Assembly (NCBI GenBank): GCA_963629575.1
Contig: CAVGIM010000012.1
Span: 1 to 57,712, forward strand
Source: Hallerella sp963629575
GTDB taxonomy: Bacteria > Fibrobacterota > Fibrobacteria > Fibrobacterales > Fibrobacteraceae
Direction: 5' to 3'
Length of the DNA: 57,712 nt
In this document: positions 18,541-27,563 of the stretch, piece after piece
Numbering within the stretch: position 1 is the first letter of the stretch
How the letters are laid out: each line of letters starts with the position of its first letter
Notes under the pieces: generated by a model
Told to the model about the DNA's origin: nothing
The model's database searches: none
What the model saw: only the letters and a program-made list of their open reading frames with translations
Position numbers and translations under genes: made by a program

Positions 18541-18604
18541 TTGTCTCTGGACAACGAAGTTTTCTTGACGGCGAAAGCTTTTTCCCAAAATAAATCTTTA
18601 TTAT
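18541..18604 (+). promoter_or_regulatory. Palindromic operator and promoter module of the GH43 gene
   Basis: The palindrome TTGTCTCTGGACAA (18541-18554) is followed by TTGACG (18565-18570) and, 28 nt later, TATTAT (18599-18604), 24 nt before the ATG at 18629. The PL11 gene has the same set: TTGTCCCTGGACAA, TTGACG, 28 nt, TATATT, then 25 nt to the ATG. The palindrome is a good candidate site for a dimeric regulator. TTGACG is too far from the -10 box to be its -35. Confidence 0.6.
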
Positions 18605-18628
18605 GGAGAGATGTCTTTGGGAGTGTCA

Positions 18629-21370
18629 ATGCATTATATCTTCTTGCTTGCCTTTATGCTTGCCGTTCTATGCGCGAATCGGGCATTTTCCGCTGCCGTC
18701 GCCGTCCACGATCCGTCCGTGGTGCTTGTCTATAAAGATTCGGAAGGAAATTCCTACCCCGAACAGGACGCTTCCGGAACCCGTACCAAATATTATTACC
18801 TCTTCGGGACGCAGGGCGGAGCCGCCTATTCGAAGGATCTCATCGACTGGACTTCCTTTGTACCGACCTATCTTGCCGGCGGTGCGCTTTCTACGGATTT
18901 TTCGAAAATCATCGCGGAAGGGGCGACGTGGGCCAGGCGCGCCACCTCCGAAGAAGCAAGGGGAAACTACTGGGCGCCCGACATCATCTGGAACAGGTCG
19001 CTCGAGAAATGGTGCCTCTACTATTCGGAAAACGGCGACGACTGGCTTTCCTCTGTCGGGATGCTGGTTTCCGACAGGATCGAGGGACCCTATGAATTTG
19101 CGGGAACGGTCGTCTTCGGTGGCATGGACAACACGACAAGCGGTGCCGGAAATGCCGACTACAGAAAGGTCACCGGCGAAAGCGTCGTGCCGAGCCGCTA
19201 CATGACAAGCAACGGCGGCGTGAATACCGGAAAATGGACGGGAGATTACGGCGCAAGCTGCATCGATCCGAACGTCTTTTACGACCAGGAGGGAAACCTT
19301 TGGCTCGTTTACGGCTCCTGGTCCGGCGGCATCTTCATGCTGAAGCTTGACCCGAAGACGGGACTTCGCGACTACTCGCAAGGCTATGGGAAAAATGGCG
19401 AAGCGGAATGGTCGGGAACCTCTCTTCTCTCCGATCCGTATATGGGAATCCACATCGCCGGCGGGCACTACGCAAGCGGCGAAGGTCCCTATGTCGAGTA
19501 CATCGGGGATCCGGACGGCAAGGGTTACTACTACCTCTTTGTCAGCTACGGATTCTATTCGCCGGATGGCGGATACAGCATGCGCGTCTTTCGCTCCGAA
19601 AAGCCTACAGGCCCATACACGGATGTAGCCGGAAATTCCGCCATTTTTTCGAAGTACATCTACAATTACGGCAAAAATACGACCTATGGATTCCCGATAA
19701 TCCAAAACTATCGATGGGACTTTTGGGACGTGGACCACGGCGAAGTGGCAAACGGGCACAATTCGGCGATAACCGATGACGACGGCAGACATTACCTGGT
19801 CTATCATCGAAAGTTTACGAACGGAACAGCCTGGCACAACGTTGAAACGCACGAGCTCGTGGTGGCGAAAAACGGCTGGATTCTCGCGCTTCCCTTTGAA
19901 CATCGCCACGGCGACGGACTTCCCAAAAAGGCGTTTTCCGAAGAAGAAATCGCGGGAAGCTATCGGATGATTCTGCACGAGCCTTTTGCGCAGGCGGATG
20001 GGACTTGGCCCGTGAACACGGAACGGGAACTTTCCCTGAATGCGGACGGAACGCTTTCGGGCGCTTACAGCGGCACGTGGAAATACGACTTTGCGAATGG
20101 AAGGCACTTTTTGGAACTGGACGCTTCCGGAATTTCCTTTACGGGAGTCGTCGCCCTGCAGCTTCAAAACGACGTTTCGAAAAAAACGGTGGTCTTTTCG
20201 GCGATGAATTCCGCCGGGAATCGCGCTCTTTGGGCCTATCGCGCTCCGAAAACGGAAGTGATGACGCAAAAAGCTCTTGTCGGCGACAGTCTTCTTGTCA
20301 TTGGCAAGCGGGACTATTCGACCGCGTGGAACGACTACGGCAGTTTCTTTCCGCTTTCCGTTTCCGATTCCTTTGTCGTCGAATATCGTTTTACGAACCG
20401 CTCCGAAGAAAAAAACAACTGGGAAAACTGGGTCCTGGCTTTTAAAAACGGGGATGGCGTGTGGTATTTGCGCTCCGACGCCTATTCGGTCGAGACCTTC
20501 GCCTCTTCGAATGTGGGATACCGCGAAAGCTGGGCGGACTGGAACGCTTTCCGTGAAATGTATCGAAACGCGGAGGTGACGCTTCGGGCTAGGCGGGACG
20601 GTGCGACGATCAATGTCTTCGCCTATGTCGGAGATTCCCTGGTGTATCGCGCGTCGGCAAAGGGAACGCCCGCTGGCGATTACACGATTTACCTGGGTTG
20701 CGACGCGAGCTTTCTCGAACTTTCGCAGGTCGCTTACGGGAGCGCGGGGGAACGCATTCTCGTTGGAAAAATCGATGACGGCGGAGTCTATCGTTCGGCG
20801 TTCCATACGGAATTTTCGCCCGTCTATGGAGTGCCTTCGGGAGATTTTCGGATGCATCTGGAATGGATGAACTACGGGAACGATTCCGCGGCGTATTACG
20901 AAAATTTCATCATCCGGGAAGTCGCTTCCGACAGGACAATGCTCCTCCGAGCCGACGCCTATGCTCTCGACGTCATCGGGGACGTTTCGTTCGAATACGA
21001 CTGGGACTGGAAGGAGTTTTCGAAAATCATGCAGCACGCGCTGGTAAAGATGGACGTTTCCCGCCGCGGAGAGACGATCGAGTTCGAAGGAACCTTTACG
21101 TCGGACGAAGGCAGGACTTACCGGTACCATGCTCTCCAGAAGAACGCTCCGACCGATTCGCTCTCGTTCGGGTTCACCGTGGAGAATAGCGCCGTCGATC
21201 TCTTGCAAGTCCAGACGGTCTATCGCGCGGGAGACGAAAAAACGGCAAGAATTCTACCCGGAACCCAGAAAAGGCGCCAAGAGCCAAATTCGGCCGTGAA
21301 AGACGGTGGGCGAGTCCTTGTCGAGAACGTTTCCGGACGGTATCTGTTGAACGGTCGTCGCGTGCGCTAG
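18629..21370 (+). CDS. Secreted GH43 endo-arabinanase-like enzyme
   Basis: Predicted to cut alpha-1,5-arabinan side chains of pectin outside the cell. The 913-residue protein has a signal peptide (1 to about 22) and a five-bladed GH43 propeller (about 25-425): base Asp28 in VHDPS, YWAPDIIW, pKa-setting Asp in CIDPNVF, and acid Glu in GEGPYVEY. Next comes the lipocalin-like domain found after endo-arabinanases (GTWKYDF...LWAYRAP, about 430-520). Two copies of a jelly-roll-like domain follow (about 530-690 and 695-890), sharing LR-DAY and WxxF segments. It ends in a short GRYLLNGRRVR tail. I prefer 18629 to the ATG at 18611, because GGGAG is 5 nt upstream and the promoter spacing then matches PL11. 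Confidence 0.85.
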   Translation: MHYIFLLAFMLAVLCANRAFSAAVAVHDPSVVLVYKDSEGNSYPEQDASGTRTKYYYLFGTQGGAAYSKDLIDWTSFVPTYLAGGALSTDFSKIIAEGATWARRATSEEARGNYWAPDIIWNRSLEKWCLYYSENGDDWLSSVGMLVSDRIEGPYEFAGTVVFGGMDNTTSGAGNADYRKVTGESVVPSRYMTSNGGVNTGKWTGDYGASCIDPNVFYDQEGNLWLVYGSWSGGIFMLKLDPKTGLRDYSQGYGKNGEAEWSGTSLLSDPYMGIHIAGGHYASGEGPYVEYIGDPDGKGYYYLFVSYGFYSPDGGYSMRVFRSEKPTGPYTDVAGNSAIFSKYIYNYGKNTTYGFPIIQNYRWDFWDVDHGEVANGHNSAITDDDGRHYLVYHRKFTNGTAWHNVETHELVVAKNGWILALPFEHRHGDGLPKKAFSEEEIAGSYRMILHEPFAQADGTWPVNTERELSLNADGTLSGAYSGTWKYDFANGRHFLELDASGISFTGVVALQLQNDVSKKTVVFSAMNSAGNRALWAYRAPKTEVMTQKALVGDSLLVIGKRDYSTAWNDYGSFFPLSVSDSFVVEYRFTNRSEEKNNWENWVLAFKNGDGVWYLRSDAYSVETFASSNVGYRESWADWNAFREMYRNAEVTLRARRDGATINVFAYVGDSLVYRASAKGTPAGDYTIYLGCDASFLELSQVAYGSAGERILVGKIDDGGVYRSAFHTEFSPVYGVPSGDFRMHLEWMNYGNDSAAYYENFIIREVASDRTMLLRADAYALDVIGDVSFEYDWDWKEFSKIMQHALVKMDVSRRGETIEFEGTFTSDEGRTYRYHALQKNAPTDSLSFGFTVENSAVDLLQVQTVYRAGDEKTARILPGTQKRRQEPNSAVKDGGRVLVENVSGRYLLNGRRVR

Positions 21371-21384
21371 CCGAAACGCTCCCG

Positions 21385-21445
21385 TTGTCCCTGGACAATG
21401 GAAAATTGACGATTTTGAACCCGCGCATACCCGTCGGATTATATT
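21385..21445 (+). promoter_or_regulatory. Palindromic operator and promoter module of the PL11 gene
   Basis: The perfect palindrome TTGTCC-CT-GGACAA (21385-21398) is followed by TTGACG (21406-21411), 28 nt, and TATATT (21440-21445). The ATG at 21471 follows with AGGAG between. This is the same order and almost the same spacing as upstream of the GH43 gene. Confidence 0.65.
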
Positions 21446-21470
21446 AAGGAAATCTGTTAGGAGATTGCAG

Positions 21471-24254
21471 ATGAAAAAACTGGGACTTGTGGTGTCTATC
21501 GTCTTGCTCTGGGCAGGAATTTCTATTGCTGCGCGCGAAATGGAGCGTCTGGATCGCGGCCTTGTCGCTGTCAAGGTCTCGGGAGGCGTCTATCTGAGCT
21601 GGCGAATGTTCGGGACGGACCCGGAAAGCGTCTCGTTCAATCTTTATCGCGACGGTTCGAAGGTAAATTCGGAGCCCATTGCGACTTCTACGAATTACAC
21701 CGATCCTCTGGGCACGACATCTTCTGTCTATGAAGTTCGCCCTGTCTTGAACGGATCCGAGCAGAATGCGGACAAGAGCGTTTCGGTGTGGGCGTCCCAA
21801 AAGCTCACTATCAATCTGGACCGTCCTCTCGGCGGAACGAACAAGAGCGGAAGCTACACCTATTCTCCGAACGACATTGCCGTGGGCGACCTGGACGGCG
21901 ACGGCGAATACGAACTGGTTCTAAAGTGGGACCCGTCAAATTCCAAGGACAATTCCCAAAAGGGCTATACGGGAAACGTCTATGTCGATGCCTACAAGCT
22001 AGACGGCACAAAGCTCTGGCGGATAGATCTCGGCGTAAACATTCGCGCGGGAGCCCATTACACGCAGATTCTTGTCGGGGACTATGACTCGGACGGATTT
22101 GCCGAAGTCGCGATGAAGACGGCTCCGGGCACAAGGGACGGCACGGGAAAGTATCTTTCGAAAGGTCCTGCCGCAAGCGAGGACCACAGCAAGGACTACC
22201 GGAACTCCAGCGGCTATGTTCTTTCCGGGAACGAATTTCTCACGATTTTCAACGGAAAGACCGGTGCGGAAATGGCGACGGTGAACTACAACCCGCCTCG
22301 CGGAACGGTCAAGAGCTGGGGAGATTCCTATGGAAACCGCGTCGATCGCTTTCTCGCGACAAACGCCTATCTCGACGGGGTCAAGCCGAGCATGGTCTTT
22401 CAGCGCGGCTACTATACGCGGATGGCCATTGCCGCCTATGACTGGGACGGGACGAATCTTACCGAACGCTGGTATTACAACGCGGCGACAAGCGGCAAGG
22501 AATGCTACGGCCAGGGAAACCACAACCTTTCGGCAGGCGATGTCGATAACGATGGCAAGGACGAAATCATCGAAGGAAACTGCGCCGTCGATCACGATGG
22601 AAAGTTCATGTACCGCGTAGGCTACGGCCATGGCGACGCGATGCACCTCGGCGACCTCGACCCGGACGTCGAAGGACTCGAAGTGTGGACCGTTCACGAA
22701 GAAAAGCCTTACGGCTACGAAATTCACAGTGCCGCGACCGGGAAGATTCTTTGGCGCGAAACGAGTTCGGGCGATAACGGGCGGGGCGTCGCGGCCGATG
22801 TCGATTCCACTTCCCGCGGATACGAACTGTGGTCCGCGGCAAACTGGAACACCTATTCCGCCAAGGGAAAGCAGCTCGCCTCGTCGCGACCCTCCTACAA
22901 CTTCCGCATCTACTGGGACGGAGACCTTCTCGACGAGCTTCTCGACAACGTCACGATTAGCAAGTGGAATTCTTCGACAGCCAAGAGCACGAACCTGATA
23001 ACTCTCGACGGCAGCTCCTGCAACAGCACCAAGGCGACCCCGAATCTTTCGGCGGACATTCTCGGCGACTGGCGCGAAGAGGTGATTACGCACGACGATT
23101 CGCACCTTTTTCTTTACACGACGACGATTCCGACGACGCACCGCGTCTATACGCTGATGCACGACCCGATCTACAGGCTTGCCATTTCCTGGCAGAATAC
23201 GGCCTACAACCAGCCACCGCATCTCGGGTTCTGGCTCGGTTCCGGCAAGATTCCCACGCCGGACATTGTCCTCGTCGGAGAAGTACAGGCGCCGCTTCTT
23301 GTCAAGAACGGGGCAGGTTCTTCGCGCCAGACGGTTTATCTCGGCGATTCGATAGTCCCGTTCGCCTATGCCTATTCGCACTGTTCGGGCGCTGTCGCAA
23401 GCGGGCTTCCGTCCGGAATCTCGACAAGGCTCGAAGGGGGGAAAATCCACTTTTCGGGAAAGCCGACGGAACTAGGAACCTTTTCGTTTAGCGTCACGAC
23501 GACAGGCGGCGAAGGCGAGGCGGCAATGCGTTCGGGTTTTGTTCGGGTGGTCGAAAACGCTCCCACTTCCGTTCCGGGAAAGATTCTTTCGTCGGTCGAT
23601 GCGTCCGCTCCGGATTCCGGAATCGGCACCTTCGAAAACACGAACGCGGGATTCCTCGACGGCGGCTACTACAATTTTGACAATAGCGAAAGCAGCTACG
23701 GTCTCTGGACGCTAAACGCGACATCTTCCGGAAACGCGAACCTTACGCTCCGCTTTGCAAACGGTGGCACGACAGAGCGCACGATGCTCCTCGAATGGAA
23801 TGGCGAAACGCTTGGCGTCTTGCACTTTGCGTCGGGCGGCTGGACCGCTTACGATTCCGTCACGGTTCCCGTCACGCTCGTTGCGGGAAAGAACACGATT
23901 CGCCTTGTGTCGATGGATGCAAATGGCGGACCGAACCTTGACGCGTTCGAATTCGATGTCGCTGGCGTGAGTCTCTTTCGCGACGCTTCCGGCGAGACGA
24001 CGAAAATCGGCGAAAGGAGCCTTTTCTCCTTGGCATCGCTTTCCGTTTCCCGCGGCGAAGTTCTCTACCGCGCTCCCGTGCGCTCCGCGCTCTCCGTCTT
24101 TGACCTGAAGGGCAAAAGGCTCTTGAACGTTTCGGTCGAAAGCGAAGGCTCCCTCTCTGCGGAGTGGAACGCCCTCCCCGCGGGCCGGTACGTTCTCACG
24201 CTCGTTTCCGGCGGAAAGCTCCTTGCCCGGACTTTCGCGAACAAGCTCTACTAA
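21471..24254 (+). CDS. Secreted rhamnogalacturonan lyase, PL11, with CBM
   Basis: Predicted to cleave the rhamnogalacturonan-I backbone of pectin by beta-elimination. The 927-residue protein has a signal peptide (to IAAR, about residue 19), the family start MERLDRGLVAVKVSGGVYLS, and an eight-bladed propeller (to about residue 600) with calcium-binding DLDGDGEYE and DVDNDGKDE loops typical of PL11. An Ig-like putative domain lies at about 610-690 and a CBM35/CBM6-like beta-sandwich at about 705-830 (NTNAGFLDGGYYNFDN). The C-terminal 70 residues (VFDLKGKRLLNV ... LPAGRYVLTLVSGG) resemble a type IX secretion sorting domain. The ATG at 21471 has AGGAGA upstream. It probably acts with the GH43 enzyme 100 nt upstream. 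Confidence 0.92.
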   Translation: MKKLGLVVSIVLLWAGISIAAREMERLDRGLVAVKVSGGVYLSWRMFGTDPESVSFNLYRDGSKVNSEPIATSTNYTDPLGTTSSVYEVRPVLNGSEQNADKSVSVWASQKLTINLDRPLGGTNKSGSYTYSPNDIAVGDLDGDGEYELVLKWDPSNSKDNSQKGYTGNVYVDAYKLDGTKLWRIDLGVNIRAGAHYTQILVGDYDSDGFAEVAMKTAPGTRDGTGKYLSKGPAASEDHSKDYRNSSGYVLSGNEFLTIFNGKTGAEMATVNYNPPRGTVKSWGDSYGNRVDRFLATNAYLDGVKPSMVFQRGYYTRMAIAAYDWDGTNLTERWYYNAATSGKECYGQGNHNLSAGDVDNDGKDEIIEGNCAVDHDGKFMYRVGYGHGDAMHLGDLDPDVEGLEVWTVHEEKPYGYEIHSAATGKILWRETSSGDNGRGVAADVDSTSRGYELWSAANWNTYSAKGKQLASSRPSYNFRIYWDGDLLDELLDNVTISKWNSSTAKSTNLITLDGSSCNSTKATPNLSADILGDWREEVITHDDSHLFLYTTTIPTTHRVYTLMHDPIYRLAISWQNTAYNQPPHLGFWLGSGKIPTPDIVLVGEVQAPLLVKNGAGSSRQTVYLGDSIVPFAYAYSHCSGAVASGLPSGISTRLEGGKIHFSGKPTELGTFSFSVTTTGGEGEAAMRSGFVRVVENAPTSVPGKILSSVDASAPDSGIGTFENTNAGFLDGGYYNFDNSESSYGLWTLNATSSGNANLTLRFANGGTTERTMLLEWNGETLGVLHFASGGWTAYDSVTVPVTLVAGKNTIRLVSMDANGGPNLDAFEFDVAGVSLFRDASGETTKIGERSLFSLASLSVSRGEVLYRAPVRSALSVFDLKGKRLLNVSVESEGSLSAEWNALPAGRYVLTLVSGGKLLARTFANKLY

Positions 24255-24280
24255 CTCTCTCCACACAACACCATAAAAAG

Positions 24281-24318
24281 GCAAAAGGAAGCTGTTCTCG
24301 GTTTCCTTTTGCTTTTTT
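24281..24318 (+). terminator. Rho-independent terminator after PL11
   Basis: The 10-bp stem GCAAAAGGAA (24281-24290) / TTCCTTTTGC (24303-24312) has a 12-nt loop and is followed by six T. It ends the CAZyme block before the defence leader. In the rest of the 386-nt gap, CCCTTTAGGATTAAAGGG (about 24356-24372) forms another small hairpin. Confidence 0.8.
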
Positions 24319-24395
24319 GATGAAGGATTTTAATATATTCATAGAGACATAGCATCCCTTTAGGATTAAAGGGTTGCGTCCGTTTTAGATTGAGT

Positions 24396-24560
24396 ATTTG
24401 CTCTAGTCTCCGTTCCGAAATCGCCAAATTTCACGTATATGAGAATAGGGTAAACCGCTCACGTCCCGTTCGGGGCGTGGGTCGTTTGCGTTTATTGATA
24501 TACAAGGCTTTGGCGAGCCTCGGAACGCGATAAACGTTTTTGACGACTCCACGCCTTTTT
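24396..24560 (+). promoter_or_regulatory. Structured leader B of the defence operon
   Basis: Long hairpin with nested stems: GGCGTGG (24474-24480) with CCACGCC (24549-24555), TCG (24482-24484) with CGA (24544-24546), GCGTTTAT (24488-24495) with ATAAACGT (24530-24537), and inner AGGCT (24505-24509) with AGCCT (24516-24520). TTTTT follows. Just upstream CACG-CCCG/CGGG-CGTG (24460-24479) forms a hairpin that uses the same CGTG, so the two folds exclude each other. Stem bases differ from leader A in a pair-preserving way. The function is unknown; an attenuator or small RNA is possible. Confidence 0.6.
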
Positions 24561-24595
24561 GTTTGGGGCTCGCAAATTTGTTTCGCATCGGCTGG

Positions 24596-24622
24596 GAAAA
24601 CTCCTCTTTGACGGGAGTTTTC
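24596..24622 (+). promoter_or_regulatory. Hairpin just before the helicase ribosome-binding site
   Basis: The 9-bp stem GAAAACTCC (24596-24604) / GGAGTTTTC (24614-24622) has a 9-nt loop and ends 6 nt before the GGGAGG ribosome-binding site. It could act as a terminator or shield the leader. Confidence 0.5.
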
Positions 24623-24640
24623 GTATATGGGAGGCCAGTC

Positions 24641-27553
24641 GTGGTTAAATGCAATGCGGAACAAGAACGGGTCATCAAAACGACGGAGTTTCCGCTTTTG
24701 GTTATCGCCGGCCCCGGATCGGGCAAAACCAAGACTCTTGTCGATAGGGTTATCCATCTGGTCTATGACCTGGGTATTCCTCCCGAAAGCATCCTTGTCG
24801 GAACGTTTACGGAAAAGGCTGCCAAGGAACTTCTTTCCCGAATTTCTACGGCAAGTACCGCCTATGCAGTTCAAAAGAACATTTCGGAAATTCATGTGGG
24901 TACGCTTCATGCTCTTTTTCTGGATTTTCTGGAAGAGTATGCGGATTGGATCGGGCTTAAATGGGGATACCGGATTCTCGATGAATTCGAGCAGAGTTAT
25001 CTGTTCTATGAAAACGCCAAGCGCTTTAACGGAATTGAAAATGTCTCGAATCTTTTGGAAAAAAACTGGAAATCGGCATACGGCTGGAATGCCGCGAAGA
25101 AGCTTGCGAGGCTGGTGAACAAGGTTGCCGAAGAAAATCTGGATGTCAAGAAAATGGAGCACTGCGGGAAATCGGAAAAGTTGCCTGTTTTGGCGCATGT
25201 CGTAAAGCTCTACCGGGAAATTCTTGAGGAAAAAAACGCACTGGATTTTTCCCTGATCCAGACGAAAATGTGGGAACTTCTTGAAAACAAGGAGGTTTTG
25301 AAAAATATTCGGTCAAAAATCCGCTACATCATGGTTGATGAATACCAGGACACGAACCGCATCCAGGAAGAGATTCTTTTGAAAATGGCGGCTCCGGCAA
25401 ACCGCATTTGCGTTGTGGGGGACGATGACCAGGCGCTTTACCGTTTTCGTGGAGCGACCGTTGAGAACATCCTGCAGTTCGAAAAAAAATTTCCGCGGTG
25501 GGGACGCGGCAAGTGCATAAAAATAGAGTTGGACAAGAACTATCGCTCTCATCCTGGCATTATCGATTTTTACAACAACTGGATGAAGAACCTTTGGGAT
25601 GATGACTGGGACGAGTTTCGCCATAAAAAGACGATCAGGAATGCGGGGCGTCAAACGCGTGAAAATACAAAATATCCGGGCGTTGTTCGGTGTGTTGGAA
25701 AAGACGATAAAACCTGGTGTAAGAACTTTTACGATTTTGTTTGCCGGCTCAGGAAGAACGGAGTCTTGAAGGATTACAACCAGATTGCCGTTTTGTCAAA
25801 TTCTGTCAAGAACGAAAAGATCGTTGCGCTTTCCGCATTCCTGGAAGAAAAGGGGATTCCTGTTTTTTCCCCGCGTTCGGACCAATTTTTTGAACGCAAG
25901 GAAATCCAACTTTTATTGGGAGCCTTGATATTTCTTTTTCCAAAACTAGAAAAGGACTATCTGGACAATGGTCGAAACGCGGACTACCTTGAAAACATTT
26001 GGAGCTATTACGATCGGTGTTTGGATACTTTTACCGGGGAACTGCGCAGCGATCCGGCAAAGCATAAGGCGTTGCGGGTATGGGCCGTTAAAAAGGCACA
26101 GGAAATGGCAAAGACATCCCGCAATACGGACTATACATTTGCGAACCTCTTTTACGAGATGCTGCAGTTTCCGATGTTTGCAGAATTACTGTCGGCAGAA
26201 CTCGACAGCGGTGTGGAAGATTTGCGCCCGACATATAACTTGGCCCTGTTCAGCAAACTGCTCTGCCGGTTTGAAAGCATGAACGGCGTGGTGGCGATTG
26301 TGGCGAACAGGGAAAAGCGCAAAAAGATTCTGCAAAAACTTTTCAATGAATATTTCAAGTTCCTGAAGGATGGCGGAATCAATGAATACGAGGATTTTGA
26401 CATGGTGACGCCGCCCGGATGCATCAGCGTCATGACAATCCACCAGAGCAAGGGACTGGAATTTCCGATTACCTGCGTGGATTCGCTCGATTCGGTTCCG
26501 CGGAAAAATTATGAAGACATCGATGAGGAAATCCTCCGGTTTTATCGCAAGAAGAAACCGTGGGAGCCTCTTGACCGCATCAAGTATTTCGACTTTTGGC
26601 GGCTCTACTATACGGCGTTCAGCCGTGCAAAAAATCTGCTCGTGCTTACCGGCCCGGAAACCGATTCTTCGAAAAAATCTCCTTCGAAATATTTCGATTG
26701 TGTCTATTCGGATATTTCCGACTATAAAATTCTTTTTGAAAAGGGGATGCCGAAACTGGACCTGGATGCAGTCCGGAAAAGTGACGTGAAGCACCGCTAT
26801 TCCTTTACGAGCCATATCCTGCTTTATGAGAACTGCCCCTTGCAATACAAGTTCTTTCGGGAACTGGAATTTTCGCCGGTGCGGACGAATGCGATTCTGT
26901 TTGGAACGCTGGTGCACCAGACGATTGAAGATGTGCACAGGGAAGTGCTCGCTGGGAAAGCGGACAGCGTGACTCGGCAAAACATGGAATCCTGGATTCG
27001 AAAAAACTATGCGCAGCTTTCCAAGGAACTGGGGGTTTATTTGCGGGAAAGCTCCCTGATGTCCGTTTTGAAACATGTGGAAAATTATGTGGACTATGCA
27101 AGCAAGGACTGGGGACGCCTCCGGGAGGCCGAAGTGCCGCTTACGCTTCTCAAGGACGACTACATTCTGGAGGGGCGCATTGACTTGATCCGCGGACAAG
27201 GAGAAACATTGGAAATACTCGATTTCAAGACGGACAAAAAGCCCGATGTCAACAGCGAAAAGGATAGGGAAAAGCTTGTGCGCTACAAGCGCCAGCTTGA
27301 AATCTACGCTCATCTTGTCGAGAAAAAGTATGGAAAGCCTGTAGGCAAAATGCATCTGTTCTATACGGGAACGGAAGAAGGCAGTCCTTTTGTAAGCTAT
27401 GGCTTTAACGCGGAAGCTGTTGACGGGACGATTGCCGAAATCGGTTCTGTCGTGGATAAGATCGAACAAAAAAAATTTACGCGCAACGGAAAATGCACTC
27501 CCGCCCAATGTGCCGAGTGCGACTTCAAATTCTATTGCGGAAAAAACATTTAA
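24641..27553 (+). CDS. UvrD/AddA-like helicase fused to a PD-(D/E)XK nuclease
   Basis: 970 residues. The superfamily 1 helicase core has Walker A GPGSGKT (24-30), DEYQDTN (motif II), GDDDQALYRFRGA (III), the LDKNYRS segment (IV), TIHQSKGLEF (V) and YTAFSRAKNLL (VI). The C-terminal RecB-type nuclease has GRIDLIRG and LDFKTDKK (about 845-865), plus cysteines for an iron-sulphur cluster: ENCPLQYKF and, at the end, C-x4-C-x2-C-x5-C. The start is GTG at 24641 with GGGAGG 6 nt upstream; the frame is open further back but only through hairpins. Mod follows 10 nt later, then Res, so I place it in the same defence operon. A general repair helicase is the alternative. Confidence 0.85.
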   Translation: MVKCNAEQERVIKTTEFPLLVIAGPGSGKTKTLVDRVIHLVYDLGIPPESILVGTFTEKAAKELLSRISTASTAYAVQKNISEIHVGTLHALFLDFLEEYADWIGLKWGYRILDEFEQSYLFYENAKRFNGIENVSNLLEKNWKSAYGWNAAKKLARLVNKVAEENLDVKKMEHCGKSEKLPVLAHVVKLYREILEEKNALDFSLIQTKMWELLENKEVLKNIRSKIRYIMVDEYQDTNRIQEEILLKMAAPANRICVVGDDDQALYRFRGATVENILQFEKKFPRWGRGKCIKIELDKNYRSHPGIIDFYNNWMKNLWDDDWDEFRHKKTIRNAGRQTRENTKYPGVVRCVGKDDKTWCKNFYDFVCRLRKNGVLKDYNQIAVLSNSVKNEKIVALSAFLEEKGIPVFSPRSDQFFERKEIQLLLGALIFLFPKLEKDYLDNGRNADYLENIWSYYDRCLDTFTGELRSDPAKHKALRVWAVKKAQEMAKTSRNTDYTFANLFYEMLQFPMFAELLSAELDSGVEDLRPTYNLALFSKLLCRFESMNGVVAIVANREKRKKILQKLFNEYFKFLKDGGINEYEDFDMVTPPGCISVMTIHQSKGLEFPITCVDSLDSVPRKNYEDIDEEILRFYRKKKPWEPLDRIKYFDFWRLYYTAFSRAKNLLVLTGPETDSSKKSPSKYFDCVYSDISDYKILFEKGMPKLDLDAVRKSDVKHRYSFTSHILLYENCPLQYKFFRELEFSPVRTNAILFGTLVHQTIEDVHREVLAGKADSVTRQNMESWIRKNYAQLSKELGVYLRESSLMSVLKHVENYVDYASKDWGRLREAEVPLTLLKDDYILEGRIDLIRGQGETLEILDFKTDKKPDVNSEKDREKLVRYKRQLEIYAHLVEKKYGKPVGKMHLFYTGTEEGSPFVSYGFNAEAVDGTIAEIGSVVDKIEQKKFTRNGKCTPAQCAECDFKFYCGKNI

Positions 27554-27563
27554 CGAGGAAAAC

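Noticed and set aside
18565..18604. TTGACG as the -35 box of the GH43 and PL11 promoters
   Set aside because: 28 nt separate it from the -10 box in both genes, far beyond the usual 16-18. It is more likely part of a regulator site.
24474..24555. Integron attC site at the structured leader
   Set aside because: The GTTRRRY and RYYYAAC core boxes are missing at the hairpin ends, and no integrase or cassette array is present.
24563..24640. Helicase start at TTG 24563
   Set aside because: It would translate a hairpin and the ribosome-binding region. GTG 24641 has GGGAGG 6 nt upstream and leads straight into the helicase domain.
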